Source: Pediococcus inopinatus
GTDB lineage: Bacteria > Bacillota > Bacilli > Lactobacillales > Lactobacillaceae
NCBI RefSeq assembly: GCF_002982135.1
Contig: NZ_CP019981.1
Span: 1,860,001 to 1,924,000 of the forward strand
DNA length: 64,000 nt
Direction of reading: 5' to 3'
The translations under genes and the position numbers were made by a program. The notes beneath the pieces are model-generated. The model was not told the DNA's origin, ran no database searches, and was given only the letters and a program-made list of their open reading frames with translations. This document shows, piece after piece, positions 8,204 through 16,840 of the stretch; the stretch's first letter is position 1, and each line of letters starts with the position of its first letter.

Positions 8204-9355
8204 CTAATACCTCAATATTCCCGCCGCCACTTTATCGGTTGGCATATCTTCCGTATCCAGCAAGACGATCCTTCCACCTGTCTGCATCGTTTTATCCACA
8301 ATATCGTTCACAAGATTATTATTTTGGGCCTCCGTCGTTTCTGTATCCAACTTGCCCTCTTCATCAATCATGCCAACCACCGTTGTGTCATTTCTTACAA
8401 ACAGCGTATCAATTTGACCGGCCACCGCACAGCGCACCAACTCACGCATATCACTCGTTGCCTTATTCCTATCTTTCGCCGTTTCATAACGCTGCTTTTG
8501 CACATCCATAATTCCTTCAAACCATTTCCGTACAACTGGACGCATCTTATTTTCTAATTGATCAATTTTTGAGCCATTAGGTGATTCTTCAACACACAAA
8601 TGACGTGATAGATTCTTATTCTTAGTGACCTGACGGAAACGTGCCTGATTTTCAGGTAACCCAAACACAATCGTCATCAAACCTTCCGGATGCGCATAAT
8701 TTTTTGTCACATACGAATCGACCATCTGATAGTAATTAATTTGGTCATTAGTAACTTCTTGGCTCTTCTCGTTATGCCCATGATAAGCCACCGCAATATC
8801 GCCCCCATGATTGGAAGCTCCACGAAACGACATCTCACCACCGACTAATTCATTATCGCCAAGTGCTTCCTTCAATGTTCGCGGCGCATCTTCACCAAGC
8901 GTAATTTCTTCTAGGTCATACCCACTTCCGCGATAAAGCTTAAATGACGTTTGATTAAGTCCGATTAATAAGTACTCAAATTTAAGCTGTAACTCCTGGA
9001 TAATTGGCAACACATTAGGTTGACGTGAAACGGAAACTTGATTAACACAATTTCCGGAAAGCTGGAATGTCTGTACCTTGTCCATATCACCAATTAAAAC
9101 CACTGCTTCGCCTGCATCATCCAACCAGAAACTACTATCATCACCATAAATACTCCAACGACTTAAGTAGGCCTCGTGATCAACTTCAGGAAACAATTTT
9201 GTTAACTTATCTTTTGCTTCCTTCAACAAATTTTTGAAAGTGATTTTTGTGTGCTGAATCTCTTTTAAATCAGCAGGGTTATTCACAATCATCGTGATAA
9301 ACGGGCCGTGTTCTGAGCTCAATACATCGTTTAAATCATTCTTGTTAATTCGCAT
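8204..9355 (-). CDS. baeRF-type (bacterial eRF1-like fold) protein
   Basis: The 383-residue protein resembles the bacterial archaeo-eukaryotic release factor domain families. The C-terminal GGRIVLLDTEDMPTDK..AGILRY block is typical, as is the middle part that reads like an RNase H-type/eRF1 domain 2. Such proteins are suspected to act on ribosomes, for example hibernation or rescue, but this one's role is unknown. Its 3' end runs directly into the hairpin repeat array, so the transcript may carry those structures. Confidence 0.75.
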   Translation of the reverse strand: MRINKNDLNDVLSSEHGPFITMIVNNPADLKEIQHTKITFKNLLKEAKDKLTKLFPEVDHEAYLSRWSIYGDDSSFWLDDAGEAVVLIGDMDKVQTFQLSGNCVNQVSVSRQPNVLPIIQELQLKFEYLLIGLNQTSFKLYRGSGYDLEEITLGEDAPRTLKEALGDNELVGGEMSFRGASNHGGDIAVAYHGHNEKSQEVTNDQINYYQMVDSYVTKNYAHPEGLMTIVFGLPENQARFRQVTKNKNLSRHLCVEESPNGSKIDQLENKMRPVVRKWFEGIMDVQKQRYETAKDRNKATSDMRELVRCAVAGQIDTLFVRNDTTVVGMIDEEGKLDTETTEAQNNNLVNDIVDKTMQTGGRIVLLDTEDMPTDKVAAGILRY

Positions 9356-9503
9356 AGGTTATTCCTCCAGTAAGAATATTGATATGAAAGCCTTTTCTAT
9401 TTCTACCCCAAGCATAGCATCTTTCTATCAAAATATCCAGTATAGTTATAACGTTCATAAGCAGAATATTATTTATAACCCATATGAAAGTCTAACTTAC
9501 ATT

Positions 9504-12017
9504 TTACTGAAACAACTCAAAGTGCGGTTTCAAATACTTTCCCGTCTCACTTTGAGGCGTATTTGCCACCTCTTTTGGCGTACCGGCGGCAATGATTTTT
9601 CCACCAAATTGGCCACCTTTTGGCCCAAGATCGACCACATAATCTGCATTCGCAATCACGTCCAAATCATGTTCAATGATAATAATTGTAGCTCCTTGAT
9701 CAATCAACCGATCAAACACATGAATCAACGTTTGAATATCAAGTGGATGTAACCCTACAGATGGTTCATCAAACACAAATAATGTCCCGCTTTGTTTCCG
9801 GCCCATTTGTGAAACTAACTTCAAACGCTGTGCTTCACCACCGGATAGAATTGGCGTACTCTCACCTAATACAAGATATCCCAATCCCATTTCATCAAGT
9901 TTTTCCAAAATTGATTTGATTGCAGGCACGCCTTTAAAAATTGGTAAGGCATGCTCTACATTAAGCGCCAAAATATCGGCAATGGTATAGCCGTGCCATT
10001 TTACCGCCAATGTTTCATCATTGTATCGCTTGCCGTGACAAACGGGACAAGTTTCTACCATGTCTGGCAGGTACTGAATATCCAGTGAAATTGTGCCGGT
10101 CCCCTTACAGTTCGGGCAAGCCCCTGAAGCCACATTGTAAGAAAAATTGCTGGCGGTCCACTTCCGTTGTTTTGCCTCCGGAGTATCAGCGAATAAAGCC
10201 CGGAGCGTATCCAAAATTCCAGAATAAGTTGCGACTGTAGAACGGACGTTTTTCCCGACTGGTACCGAATCCACCATGACCACCCGATGAATATGGGCGC
10301 GGTCTAACTGACTAATGTGGGCTGGTAATGGTTCTTTTTTAATCGCCGCTTTAATTGCTGGAATTAAACTATCTAAAATCAGCGTTGTCTTCCCAGCACC
10401 TGAAAATCCTGCCACAACGCTGAGCCGTCCCTTGGGGAAATGAGCGACGACATTATGCAGATTATATCGATCAGACACACCAATCGTTAGATCGCCCTTA
10501 TCAAACAGTTTAGCTTTCGGAACCTGCTTTCTAACCAATAATTGCGCTGTTCCATTTAAAAATGGTGCAATGAGCGATTGCGGGCTCTGCTTAATAGTAG
10601 AAACTGTTCCTTGGTCAACAACTGTACCCCCGTTTTTACCGGCGCCTGGGCCAATCTCAATCACATAGTCCGCAGCCGAAATAATCCGCGTGTCATGATC
10701 AACAACTACTAATGAATTTCCTTGCGCAACTAACTGATGCAAAATCTTAATTAAGCCACTGACATTGGCTGGATGTAGCCCAACAGATGGTTCATCAAGA
10801 ACATAAAGCACCCCGGTCGTTTGGCTGCGTAAAGTTCGCCCGAGTTGAATACGCTGTAATTCCCCGGTTGATAAGGTGTCGCCCTCTCGATCCAAGGTTA
10901 AATAATCCAGTCCTAAGTCTAAAACAGGCTGAACACTATCTTGAAGTTCACCTACCAAATTAGCGCCAAGTTCGTGCATCGTTTCTGGTAACCACGGCAC
11001 AATTTTAGGCATAAATTGGGTTAATTCGGTGATGGTCATTTTTGAAACTTCAGAAATATCTTTATCCACTAATTTTGTGTTTAATAATTTGGGCGCAAAA
11101 CGCGTTCCATGACACGTTGGGCAAATATCAAATGAATAAAATCGATTGAGCCGTTTGATTGCTCGTTCATTGGTTGTTGTCGCTAAACTATCTTCAACCG
11201 CCGAATAGGCATTCTCAAATTGCGCGTTGTCCATATGGAAAATCTTGCCCGTTTTAGATGGAATGTTAATCGCATATTTTTTATTTTCACCATGCCAAAC
11301 CATTTCTTGATCTTCCGCACTCATTTGATTAAATGGCGTATCAATTGGAATCCCAATCTGTTCAGCCACATAAATCATAAAATTACGGCCTGGCAATCGC
11401 CATGAAGCCACCGCCCCCTCACGAATGGTTTTCGTTTCATCAGGGATCAACCGGCTTTTTACAATCTGGCGGACTTTACCGACACCATTACAAGTTGGGC
11501 AGGCACCTTCTGAGTTGAACGCAAAACTTTCTGCACCGGGTGCCATGAATTTCACTCCACAAGTCGGACAAATTACGTAGCCCATATTTTCTGCAACTTC
11601 TAAAGTTGGTGGCACACGATGCCCATTGGGACAAACATGCGAACCTAATCGTGAAAACATCAGACGCAGAACGTTTAAACTCTCTGTCATTGTTCCAACA
11701 GTTGAACGAACGCCAGGAACGGTTGGTCGTTGCCTTAACGCCAATGCAGAGGGCAAATACTTCACTTCATCAACATCAGCTTTGCCAGCCTGACTAATCC
11801 GGCGTCGCGTATAGGTTGAAAGAGAATTTAAATAACGGCGGGCCCCTTCAGCATAAAGAACACCCATCGCTAGTGAGGATTTTCCTGATCCTGATTTTCC
11901 CGTAATCGCTACAAATGCGTTTAGCGGAATTGTCACGTTCAAATTTTTTAAATTATTAACATGCGCCCCAATTACTTCAATGTTATCGGGAATCGTTTCT
12001 TTATGTTGAATTGCCAT
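9504..12017 (-). CDS. UvrA-like ABC ATPase (short, UvrA2-type)
   Basis: The 837-residue protein has two ABC halves: Walker A GKSGSGKSS near residue 40 and GFSGAGKTT near 555, with signatures LSTGELQR and LSGGEAQR. Zinc-finger-like pairs CPTC and CPNC are present. It is about 100 residues shorter than canonical UvrA, and the usual UvrB-binding region after the first Walker A is not evident. This fits the UvrA2/DrrC-like paralogues linked to damage or drug tolerance. Main uvrA would normally sit beside uvrB, which is absent here. Confidence 0.88.
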   Translation of the reverse strand: MAIQHKETIPDNIEVIGAHVNNLKNLNVTIPLNAFVAITGKSGSGKSSLAMGVLYAEGARRYLNSLSTYTRRRISQAGKADVDEVKYLPSALALRQRPTVPGVRSTVGTMTESLNVLRLMFSRLGSHVCPNGHRVPPTLEVAENMGYVICPTCGVKFMAPGAESFAFNSEGACPTCNGVGKVRQIVKSRLIPDETKTIREGAVASWRLPGRNFMIYVAEQIGIPIDTPFNQMSAEDQEMVWHGENKKYAINIPSKTGKIFHMDNAQFENAYSAVEDSLATTTNERAIKRLNRFYSFDICPTCHGTRFAPKLLNTKLVDKDISEVSKMTITELTQFMPKIVPWLPETMHELGANLVGELQDSVQPVLDLGLDYLTLDREGDTLSTGELQRIQLGRTLRSQTTGVLYVLDEPSVGLHPANVSGLIKILHQLVAQGNSLVVVDHDTRIISAADYVIEIGPGAGKNGGTVVDQGTVSTIKQSPQSLIAPFLNGTAQLLVRKQVPKAKLFDKGDLTIGVSDRYNLHNVVAHFPKGRLSVVAGFSGAGKTTLILDSLIPAIKAAIKKEPLPAHISQLDRAHIHRVVMVDSVPVGKNVRSTVATYSGILDTLRALFADTPEAKQRKWTASNFSYNVASGACPNCKGTGTISLDIQYLPDMVETCPVCHGKRYNDETLAVKWHGYTIADILALNVEHALPIFKGVPAIKSILEKLDEMGLGYLVLGESTPILSGGEAQRLKLVSQMGRKQSGTLFVFDEPSVGLHPLDIQTLIHVFDRLIDQGATIIIIEHDLDVIANADYVVDLGPKGGQFGGKIIAAGTPKEVANTPQSETGKYLKPHFELFQ

Positions 12018-12084
12018 GTAAACCGCCTTACCTTTCTGTTACACTTCCCCTTCAGTATAACGCGCGTTGATATTTAGCAAAAAT

Positions 12085-12129
12085 AAAAACACATTCTGAA
12101 GTTCAGATTTAACTTCAGAATGTGTTTTT
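12085..12129. terminator. Rho-independent terminator
   Basis: A perfect 19-bp stem (12085-12103 with 12111-12129), A-rich on one side and T-rich on the other. On the minus strand it ends the small membrane protein gene at 12143. Confidence 0.85.
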
Positions 12130-12142
12130 CAATCAACTTATT

Positions 12143-12292
12143 TTAAACTAAATAAATTACAATAATTAGTGCCGCTAACGCCACAATAGCAGATATTCTT
12201 GCCAACCGCTTATTGGTACTTCGTTTCTTATAAGCATAATATCCACAAATAATCGTAACAATAAATGCAGCAAGCAAAACCCAAAAGCCCAT
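12143..12292 (-). CDS. Small two-helix membrane protein (49 aa)
   Basis: An ATG preceded by GGGAG at 9 bases opens a 49-codon frame. It encodes two hydrophobic helices around the basic loop YKKRSTNKR. It has the same length and layout as the protein at 12686-12835 (both begin MG.W.LLA and have a basic N/R/K loop), so they are paralogues. A strong terminator follows. Function unknown. Confidence 0.7.
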   Translation of the reverse strand: MGFWVLLAAFIVTIICGYYAYKKRSTNKRLARISAIVALAALIIVIYLV

Positions 12293-12436
12293 CTAAATCA
12301 TCTCCCAAATTAAACTCTAAATAACGCTAATATTACGAATACATAAACAATCTCTACAGAGTTAATAAAGCTCCCAATAGTCTTTTAAAAAAGTTACCTT
12401 GAAATCTTGGTAAAAGCTCAAAGTATGTCCCGATTC

Positions 12437-12571
12437 TTAAAATTCCAGTTCTTCAACACCGATTCCAAATTCTTGCCATAAGATTGTTAACCAAGGCCCT
12501 GCTATAAGACAAAACACCGCGAAATAGAGAACATACTTTAATACCTTGGAATTTGAAATTTTTTCACTCAT
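12437..12571 (-). CDS. Small single-helix membrane protein (44 aa)
   Basis: An ATG 8 bases after AAAAGGG starts a 44-codon frame. It has a charged N-terminus (MSEKISNSK), one hydrophobic helix (about 13-33) and an acidic tail (EELEF). It lies between the two paralogous 49-aa membrane proteins on the same strand. No family recognised. Confidence 0.55.
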   Translation of the reverse strand: MSEKISNSKVLKYVLYFAVFCLIAGPWLTILWQEFGIGVEELEF

Positions 12572-12685
12572 TGATATGACCCTTTTGGAAATAGAACTGA
12601 TATCTAGTTCAATAAGTTCATTTTTAGAAACATTTTGTAGAAATATCTTTTCATAGTTATATTTCTTTAAATAAGTTAATCTCTA

Positions 12686-12835
12686 TTATGTTAAATAAAG
12701 AACAACCGCTAACGCTATGACCATTATCACGGTGAGCACAATTGCCAATGGCCGATTCTTATTTCTCTGTTTAGTTGCCATAACTCCACATCCGATGGCA
12801 GTGATAAATAACGCTAAGAGTAACCACAATCCCAT
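12686..12835 (-). CDS. Small two-helix membrane protein (49 aa), paralogue of 12143
   Basis: The frame begins MGLWLLLALF and has a basic loop TKQRNKNR between two hydrophobic helices. A GGAGG run precedes it at 8 to 9 bases. It matches the 12143 protein in length and topology. An earlier out-of-frame ATG six bases upstream would stop after nine codons. Confidence 0.7.
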   Translation of the reverse strand: MGLWLLLALFITAIGCGVMATKQRNKNRPLAIVLTVIMVIALAVVLYLT

Positions 12836-12923
12836 TTCATTTCCTCCATTACTTAATAAATATAGAACAGCTAATTAATTTATGCTATGATTAGATAAAA
12901 ACATATAATGTAGAAGGGCTATT

Positions 12924-13457
12924 ATGCAAAAATTAATTGTATTTATAATCAGTATATCCTTACTTTCATCACTTTCTGCGTGTGAAAAAAATAATTCCGC
13001 AAAGGTTTCTTCATCTCATTCAGAAGCTCATACAAGTAAAGCTAGCAATAAAAAGATAAATTCATCGAAGAGCACTAAAACTAGTTCTTCTAAAAGAATT
13101 ACAACCGCCAACAGTAAAAATGTACATCATACAGCTGCAAAAAAGGCCACTGCGACATCAGCTTCAGAAACTAAAAGTTCATCCTCAGCTTCTTCAAACA
13201 ATACTGGACTCAATCAAACGCGAGCAGCAATAACAGCGGAAGAAAAATCAAATGATAACAAACCTTTAAATTGGGAACCTATAAAAAACGCCCAGCAAGC
13301 AGAGGCTCGTGTCACTAAATTATACGGTAACAAAGGATGGATAACAATGCACGGTACAGTCGGTATTAGTTCTCCAATTTATTTTTCTGAAACTAGTAAC
13401 GCTACTAACACAACATATGTTATCTATGCTACTGGTAAAGTAACTGCCATGCATTAG
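12924..13457 (+). CDS. Secreted lipoprotein with Ser/Lys-rich linker
   Basis: The 177-residue protein has a lipoprotein signal peptide with lipobox LSAC (Cys20). A long low-complexity Ser/Lys/Thr stretch (about 25-110) acts as a wall-spanning linker. A C-terminal domain of about 60 residues (NWEPIKNAQQAEARV...) is similar in style to small domains of lactobacillar lipoproteins, with no assigned function. GAAGGG lies before the start. Predicted to be anchored on the outer face of the membrane. Confidence 0.82.
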   Translation: MQKLIVFIISISLLSSLSACEKNNSAKVSSSHSEAHTSKASNKKINSSKSTKTSSSKRITTANSKNVHHTAAKKATATSASETKSSSSASSNNTGLNQTRAAITAEEKSNDNKPLNWEPIKNAQQAEARVTKLYGNKGWITMHGTVGISSPIYFSETSNATNTTYVIYATGKVTAMH

Positions 13458-13489
13458 CCTAAGATATTTACCTTTATATTGTACAGAAA

Positions 13490-13513
13490 AAGGACCAGTT
13501 CAAACTGATCCTT
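13490..13513 (-). terminator. Terminator of D-serine dehydratase gene
   Basis: On the minus strand a 10-bp stem (one G-T pair) with a 4-base loop is followed by TTTTTC. It lies just past the dsdA stop codon. Confidence 0.75.
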
Positions 13514-13522
13514 AAACTCTAT

Positions 13523-14824
13523 TTATTTAGTTAGTTCCTCACGGCCAACTTCAAGATAATGTTTCATATCATCTTCTGGTACCATGCTACCACCAGTTGC
13601 CCAAACAATATGATTAGCATTCTTCAATGGAAAATCAGCTGCCAATTCGCCTAATGATTGATCCATAATTGAGAACCCAGCGGCTGCTGAAGGTTCCAAA
13701 CCAATCTTTTCTGTATCATATAGTCGTGCAACATCTTTCATCATTTCTTCGTCCTTGAAAGTTGCCGTTCCTAACAACAAAGTTCGCATGTTTTTACCAG
13801 CAATTCGTGAAGCACGACCAACAGCCAAACCATCTGCTTTGGTAGTCCCATCAATCCCAATATCATAAACGGAAATTTTATCGTTTAAACCAGTTACCAT
13901 CCCCAACGTCACGGACGGAATGTGAGTAGGCTCTGCAAAAATTGCATGCACATGTTCACCCAAGACCTTCTTCAAGCCAAAGGTAACCCCACTTGGGCTG
14001 CCACCAACTCCAGCTGGTAGGTAAACAAATAAAGGATGGTCCTTGTCAACTTTGATATCCTGTGACTTCAATTGGGCTTGCAAACGCAAAGCAGCTACTG
14101 AATAACCCAAGAATAAATCGTATGAGCCTTCATCATCAATAAAGTAAGTCATTGGGTCTTCAGCTGCCATCTTACGAGCTTCTGTAATCGCATGTGTGAA
14201 GTTATCATTGTACTCCACGACATTTACACCAAAGGCACGCAATTTGTCTTTCTTCCACTTTGAGGCATCAGCCGACATATGAACAGAAGTCCGAAAGCCT
14301 AATTTCTGGGCCACAATTCCAATTGAAAGACCCAAGTTACCAGTTGAACCAACTGCAATCCCATATTTAGAAAACAAATCATGGTATTTTTTACTGGCCA
14401 ATACAGCATAGTTATCTGCATAAATTAGACCACCTTCACGGATGGCAACTTTTTCGGCAAACTTCAAAACTTCGTAAATACCACCACGAGATTTGATAGA
14501 CCCAGAAATTGGTAAATAGTTATCTGCCTTTAAATATAAGTTACCTTCAATCTTATTTGTAAATGTTTCATTTAGGCGAGCTTTCATATCTGGCAGGTCA
14601 ACCAATGGCGATTCCAAAATTCCTTGGGTAGCTAAAGTTTCTGGAAAAGCGACCTCAAAATAAGGTGCGAAACGGTGAAAACGCGCTTCTGCATCAAAGA
14701 TATCCTCAATTCCAACTGAAAGTTTAGCATCTTTCCCATAGTCTGGATTTCGCCAAAAAAAAGGCTTCAAGTCCTTCATGGTCTTTACTTCTGGATATTT
14801 TTCGATCAAATCATCGACATTCAT
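13523..14824 (-). CDS. dsdA: D-serine ammonia-lyase (PLP-dependent)
   Basis: The 433-residue fold-type II PLP enzyme converts D-serine to pyruvate and ammonia. The PLP lysine is in SGSIKSRGG, the glycine-rich cofactor loops are GSTGNLGLSIG and LPAGVGGSPSG, and the length matches DsdA. It is monocistronic, with its own terminator. No dsdX or dsdC neighbour is visible, so it may serve detoxification rather than a D-serine uptake pathway. Confidence 0.93.
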   Translation of the reverse strand: MNVDDLIEKYPEVKTMKDLKPFFWRNPDYGKDAKLSVGIEDIFDAEARFHRFAPYFEVAFPETLATQGILESPLVDLPDMKARLNETFTNKIEGNLYLKADNYLPISGSIKSRGGIYEVLKFAEKVAIREGGLIYADNYAVLASKKYHDLFSKYGIAVGSTGNLGLSIGIVAQKLGFRTSVHMSADASKWKKDKLRAFGVNVVEYNDNFTHAITEARKMAAEDPMTYFIDDEGSYDLFLGYSVAALRLQAQLKSQDIKVDKDHPLFVYLPAGVGGSPSGVTFGLKKVLGEHVHAIFAEPTHIPSVTLGMVTGLNDKISVYDIGIDGTTKADGLAVGRASRIAGKNMRTLLLGTATFKDEEMMKDVARLYDTEKIGLEPSAAAGFSIMDQSLGELAADFPLKNANHIVWATGGSMVPEDDMKHYLEVGREELTK

Positions 14825-14917
14825 TTTTAGATCTCCTCAAATTAATATAGTTGTCTTACCCATGTTTTTCTCCATTAATCAGTATAACAACAATAGATTA
14901 ATTTTTTAAGAGGTCTA

Positions 14918-15022
14918 ATGAAAATAATGCTACCTTTGCCAAAGCAACATAAAGTTCTCAGCGTTTTAATAATCGGACTAATTCTATTTTCCTTAACATT
15001 TAATCTCCCCCAAATACTCTGA
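14918..15022 (+). CDS. Possible 34-aa membrane peptide
   Basis: AGAGG precedes ATG by 4 bases and opens a 34-codon frame. It has a basic N-terminus (MKIMLPLPKQHK) and one hydrophobic helix (VLSVLIIGLILFSL). It is the only plus-strand gene candidate in this stretch. Could be a random ORF. Confidence 0.35.
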   Translation: MKIMLPLPKQHKVLSVLIIGLILFSLTFNLPQIL

Positions 15023-15031
15023 TATGCAAAT

Positions 15032-15325
15032 CTACACCCTAAATACTAGTCGGGTAATAACTTGGACCAGCACCAGCAAAACAATTAACTCACTTGATAA
15101 CCTCATTCTGCTAACAAGCAGATAGCTCAACAAAAAGTTCAGCAAAGTCATCAAGATTCCCCACCAAAAAACATGACCGTAGCACAAAGCATCCCAAACA
15201 ATCGTTGTTAACGTTATGACTGTCCATAGTTTTGCGCTTTCAATCAAAACTCTGCTATTTTCGGCTTTTCTCGATCTAAAATACGCCATATTTTGTATTG
15301 CATATGGTAAACAGCTTTGTTTCAC
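15032..15325 (-). CDS. Small membrane protein, unknown
   Basis: Up to 97 residues with two to three hydrophobic segments (about 33-50, 52-70, 78-95). The apparent start at 15325 is GTG with only a distant AGGT; an internal ATG at 15289 is an alternative. It lies just past the terminator at 15347-15382 and downstream of a direct-repeat promoter, so it could be an immunity-type protein, but that is inference. Confidence 0.5.
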   Translation of the reverse strand: MKQSCLPYAIQNMAYFRSRKAENSRVLIESAKLWTVITLTTIVWDALCYGHVFWWGILMTLLNFLLSYLLVSRMRLSSELIVLLVLVQVITRLVFRV

Positions 15326-15346
15326 TTTTTTTCAATACCTACGAAA

Positions 15347-15382
15347 AAATAAGAACCGGTAAAAGACTACCAGCTCTTATTT
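15347..15382 (-). terminator. Terminator of the 15680 promoter transcript
   Basis: A 15-bp stem with two wobble pairs (15347-15361 with 15368-15382), followed by TTTTTT on the minus strand. It would end a transcript of about 320 nt started at the direct-repeat promoter near 15680. Confidence 0.75.
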
Positions 15383-15441
15383 ATATCCCAACCTCGTATA
15401 TGACCAGTTTTCATTGTCACACATTCAGATTGAATTTTTAT
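15367..15441 (-). CDS. Cryptic peptide ORF (24 codons, would need an AUA start)
   Basis: A strong GGGGGGAG run (15443-15450 region) is followed within a few bases by ATA AAA ATT, opening a 24-codon frame (KIQSECVTMK... ending in NKSW). The frame ends inside the terminator stem. No ATG, GTG or TTG sits at good spacing. It is either an AUA-started or decayed peptide gene on the transcript of a direct-repeat promoter. Low confidence. Confidence 0.2.
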   Translation of the reverse strand: MKIQSECVTMKTGHIRGWDINKSW

Positions 15442-15679
15442 TAACTCCCCCCAGAGCTTGGATACTTATCTCGCGTTGTATAAAATGTGAATCTTAATTT
15501 TACTAAATCAACAAAAATAATTATGCCAGTAAATAAGTTGATTGCACAGAAGCCAGTAGTTTACATTCCAGCAACTATCAGTTTACATGCTCATTATTTA
15601 TGCATGCTGAACTTCAATGAAGTTGAAAATTGTTGTTGACCAATTTCTATTTGTTGTTTTAGAAATTTTCTATAAATAT

Positions 15680-15747
15680 ATTGTATATTCATACGACCTA
15701 ACATAGGAAAAGAAAAAATTAACGTACATTTTTCAAAGATTAACGTA
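15680..15747 (-). promoter_or_regulatory. Promoter with plantaricin-type direct-repeat regulator box
   Basis: On the minus strand TACGTTAAT occurs twice (15747-15739 and 15726-15718) with exactly 12 bp between them. TACAAT (15685-15680) follows 32 bp later as the -10 box. Nine-bp repeats with a 12-bp spacer are the known binding sites of PlnC/PlnD-type LytTR regulators. The same spacing recurs at 16735-16802. Confidence 0.85.
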
Positions 15748-15849
15748 AGTAACAAACCCTCATCAACATCATCTAATTACTTTTTGATTCCTTTAAATTC
15801 TCAATTTATTCAACAATAGCAATCAACTATTCTTTTGGATTTCACACTT

Positions 15850-16164
15850 TTAAATCCATTTAAGCAACCTAAAAATTACAATGATTAGTAATACAACAAT
15901 TTGAATAGGTAACAAAATATCGACATTTAAAATTAGATACTGAGTTATAATAACGGTAACTCCAACAATAATCGTATCGTTAAAAAAGAATGGCCAAGTT
16001 GGTTTGAAGAACCATAAAGCAATGGCCACAAAAATCCAATATAAGCCTGCTAACAATGCCGTTCGTGCTGGTTCATCATTTATGGTAGATGCTGCACCTG
16101 ATAGATATATATAACTACCAAGTATAAATGTAATTATGGAAAGGATAATTTTTTTTATTTTCAT
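15850..16164 (-). CDS. Small polytopic membrane protein, unknown
   Basis: The 104-residue protein has about four hydrophobic helices and short basic ends (MKIKK... and RLLKWI). The ATG at 16164 is chosen because GAGG lies 6 bases upstream; an in-frame TTG four codons earlier overlaps that box. It lies on the same strand as, and downstream of, the direct-repeat promoter at 16735, so it may belong to that regulon, for example as an immunity protein. That role is inference only. Confidence 0.6.
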   Translation of the reverse strand: MKIKKIILSIITFILGSYIYLSGAASTINDEPARTALLAGLYWIFVAIALWFFKPTWPFFFNDTIIVGVTVIITQYLILNVDILLPIQIVVLLIIVIFRLLKWI

Positions 16165-16591
16165 GTTTCGCCTCAATAAGAAGTAATTTTATGAATATTA
16201 GTTGGTTTGAAAGAACCTTTAAAATTGCCGGTTAGTCCGTGTGGAGTCACAATATGAGTGTTTGTTTTATAGGAAATTAGAGCTGACTTAGTTGCTTCCT
16301 AACCAATATGATAAATAAACATACTTAGAACAATAGCTCGGAGACTTATGATATAAATTTGTAGAAATAAAGTATGTGGGATTATCCTTTTTATACATGT
16401 ATTTGTATGCATATGTCGATGCAGCATCTGCGTAATGTGGATGTGCTTTTATTCGATAAACATACACAAATCTATTTTTACCTGTATTGCGATAAAAAAA
16501 GCCTTTTTTTTGAACTGTGCCAAGCTCCGTGGTTCAACCCCCGGCATTTCCATCACATATTTTGAAGATGTTACAATGGCAGCGTGCCCAA

Positions 16592-16672
16592 TTATTCGTG
16601 ATTTGCAATCTGAATTCCGCCCATAAACAGTCCCCATTCTATAATACTTAAGGTTTTATTATCTGCTTTTAT
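16592..16672 (-). CDS. Cryptic double-glycine leader peptide (26 codons, AUA start or decayed)
   Basis: AAAGGGG lies 7 to 8 bases before ATA, which opens a 26-codon frame. It contains LSIIEWGLFMGG, matching the LSxxExxxxxGG pattern of bacteriocin and pheromone leaders (Leu -12, Ser -11, Glu -8, Gly-Gly -2/-1). Only seven residues, IQIANHE, follow the double glycine. It is the first frame after the direct-repeat promoter at 16735. The absence of an ATG means it is either started at AUA or a mutated pheromone gene. Confidence 0.4.
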   Translation of the reverse strand: MKADNKTLSIIEWGLFMGGIQIANHE

Positions 16673-16734
16673 GTTAACACCCCTTTCTTAACCTTTTTTC
16701 CGCTCTCTTAAATTACACTCTTTTAGATGTTTAT

Positions 16735-16802
16735 AGTATATAGTCAAACGGTCTGGTGTGAGTAAATAAAAAATAAACGTACCAATTTCAATGGTTAACG
16801 TA
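16735..16802 (-). promoter_or_regulatory. Promoter with plantaricin-type direct-repeat regulator box
   Basis: On the minus strand TACGTTAAC (16802-16794) and TACGTTTAT (16781-16773) are 12 bp apart, and TATACT (16740-16735) follows 32 bp after the second repeat. The geometry equals the 15680 promoter. It sits directly after the terminator of the kinase/regulator operon. Confidence 0.85.
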
Positions 16803-16805
16803 AAA

Positions 16806-16840
16806 AAAAGGATTTACAGTTTTATACTGTAAATCCTTTT
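16806..16840. terminator. Terminator of the two-component operon
   Basis: A perfect 15-bp stem (16806-16820 with 16826-16840) and a 5-base loop, followed by an A/T run on both strands. It ends the response-regulator gene and abuts the direct-repeat box. Confidence 0.9.

Noticed and set aside
16500..16560. tRNA-like text (GGTTCAACCCCCGG) in the regulated region
   Set aside because: The T-arm stem does not pair and no acceptor or anticodon arm can be formed.
16449..16637. 62-residue minus-strand ORF (MGTVYGRNSD...)
   Set aside because: It overlaps the double-glycine frame in another phase, has no ribosome-binding site and an atypical composition.
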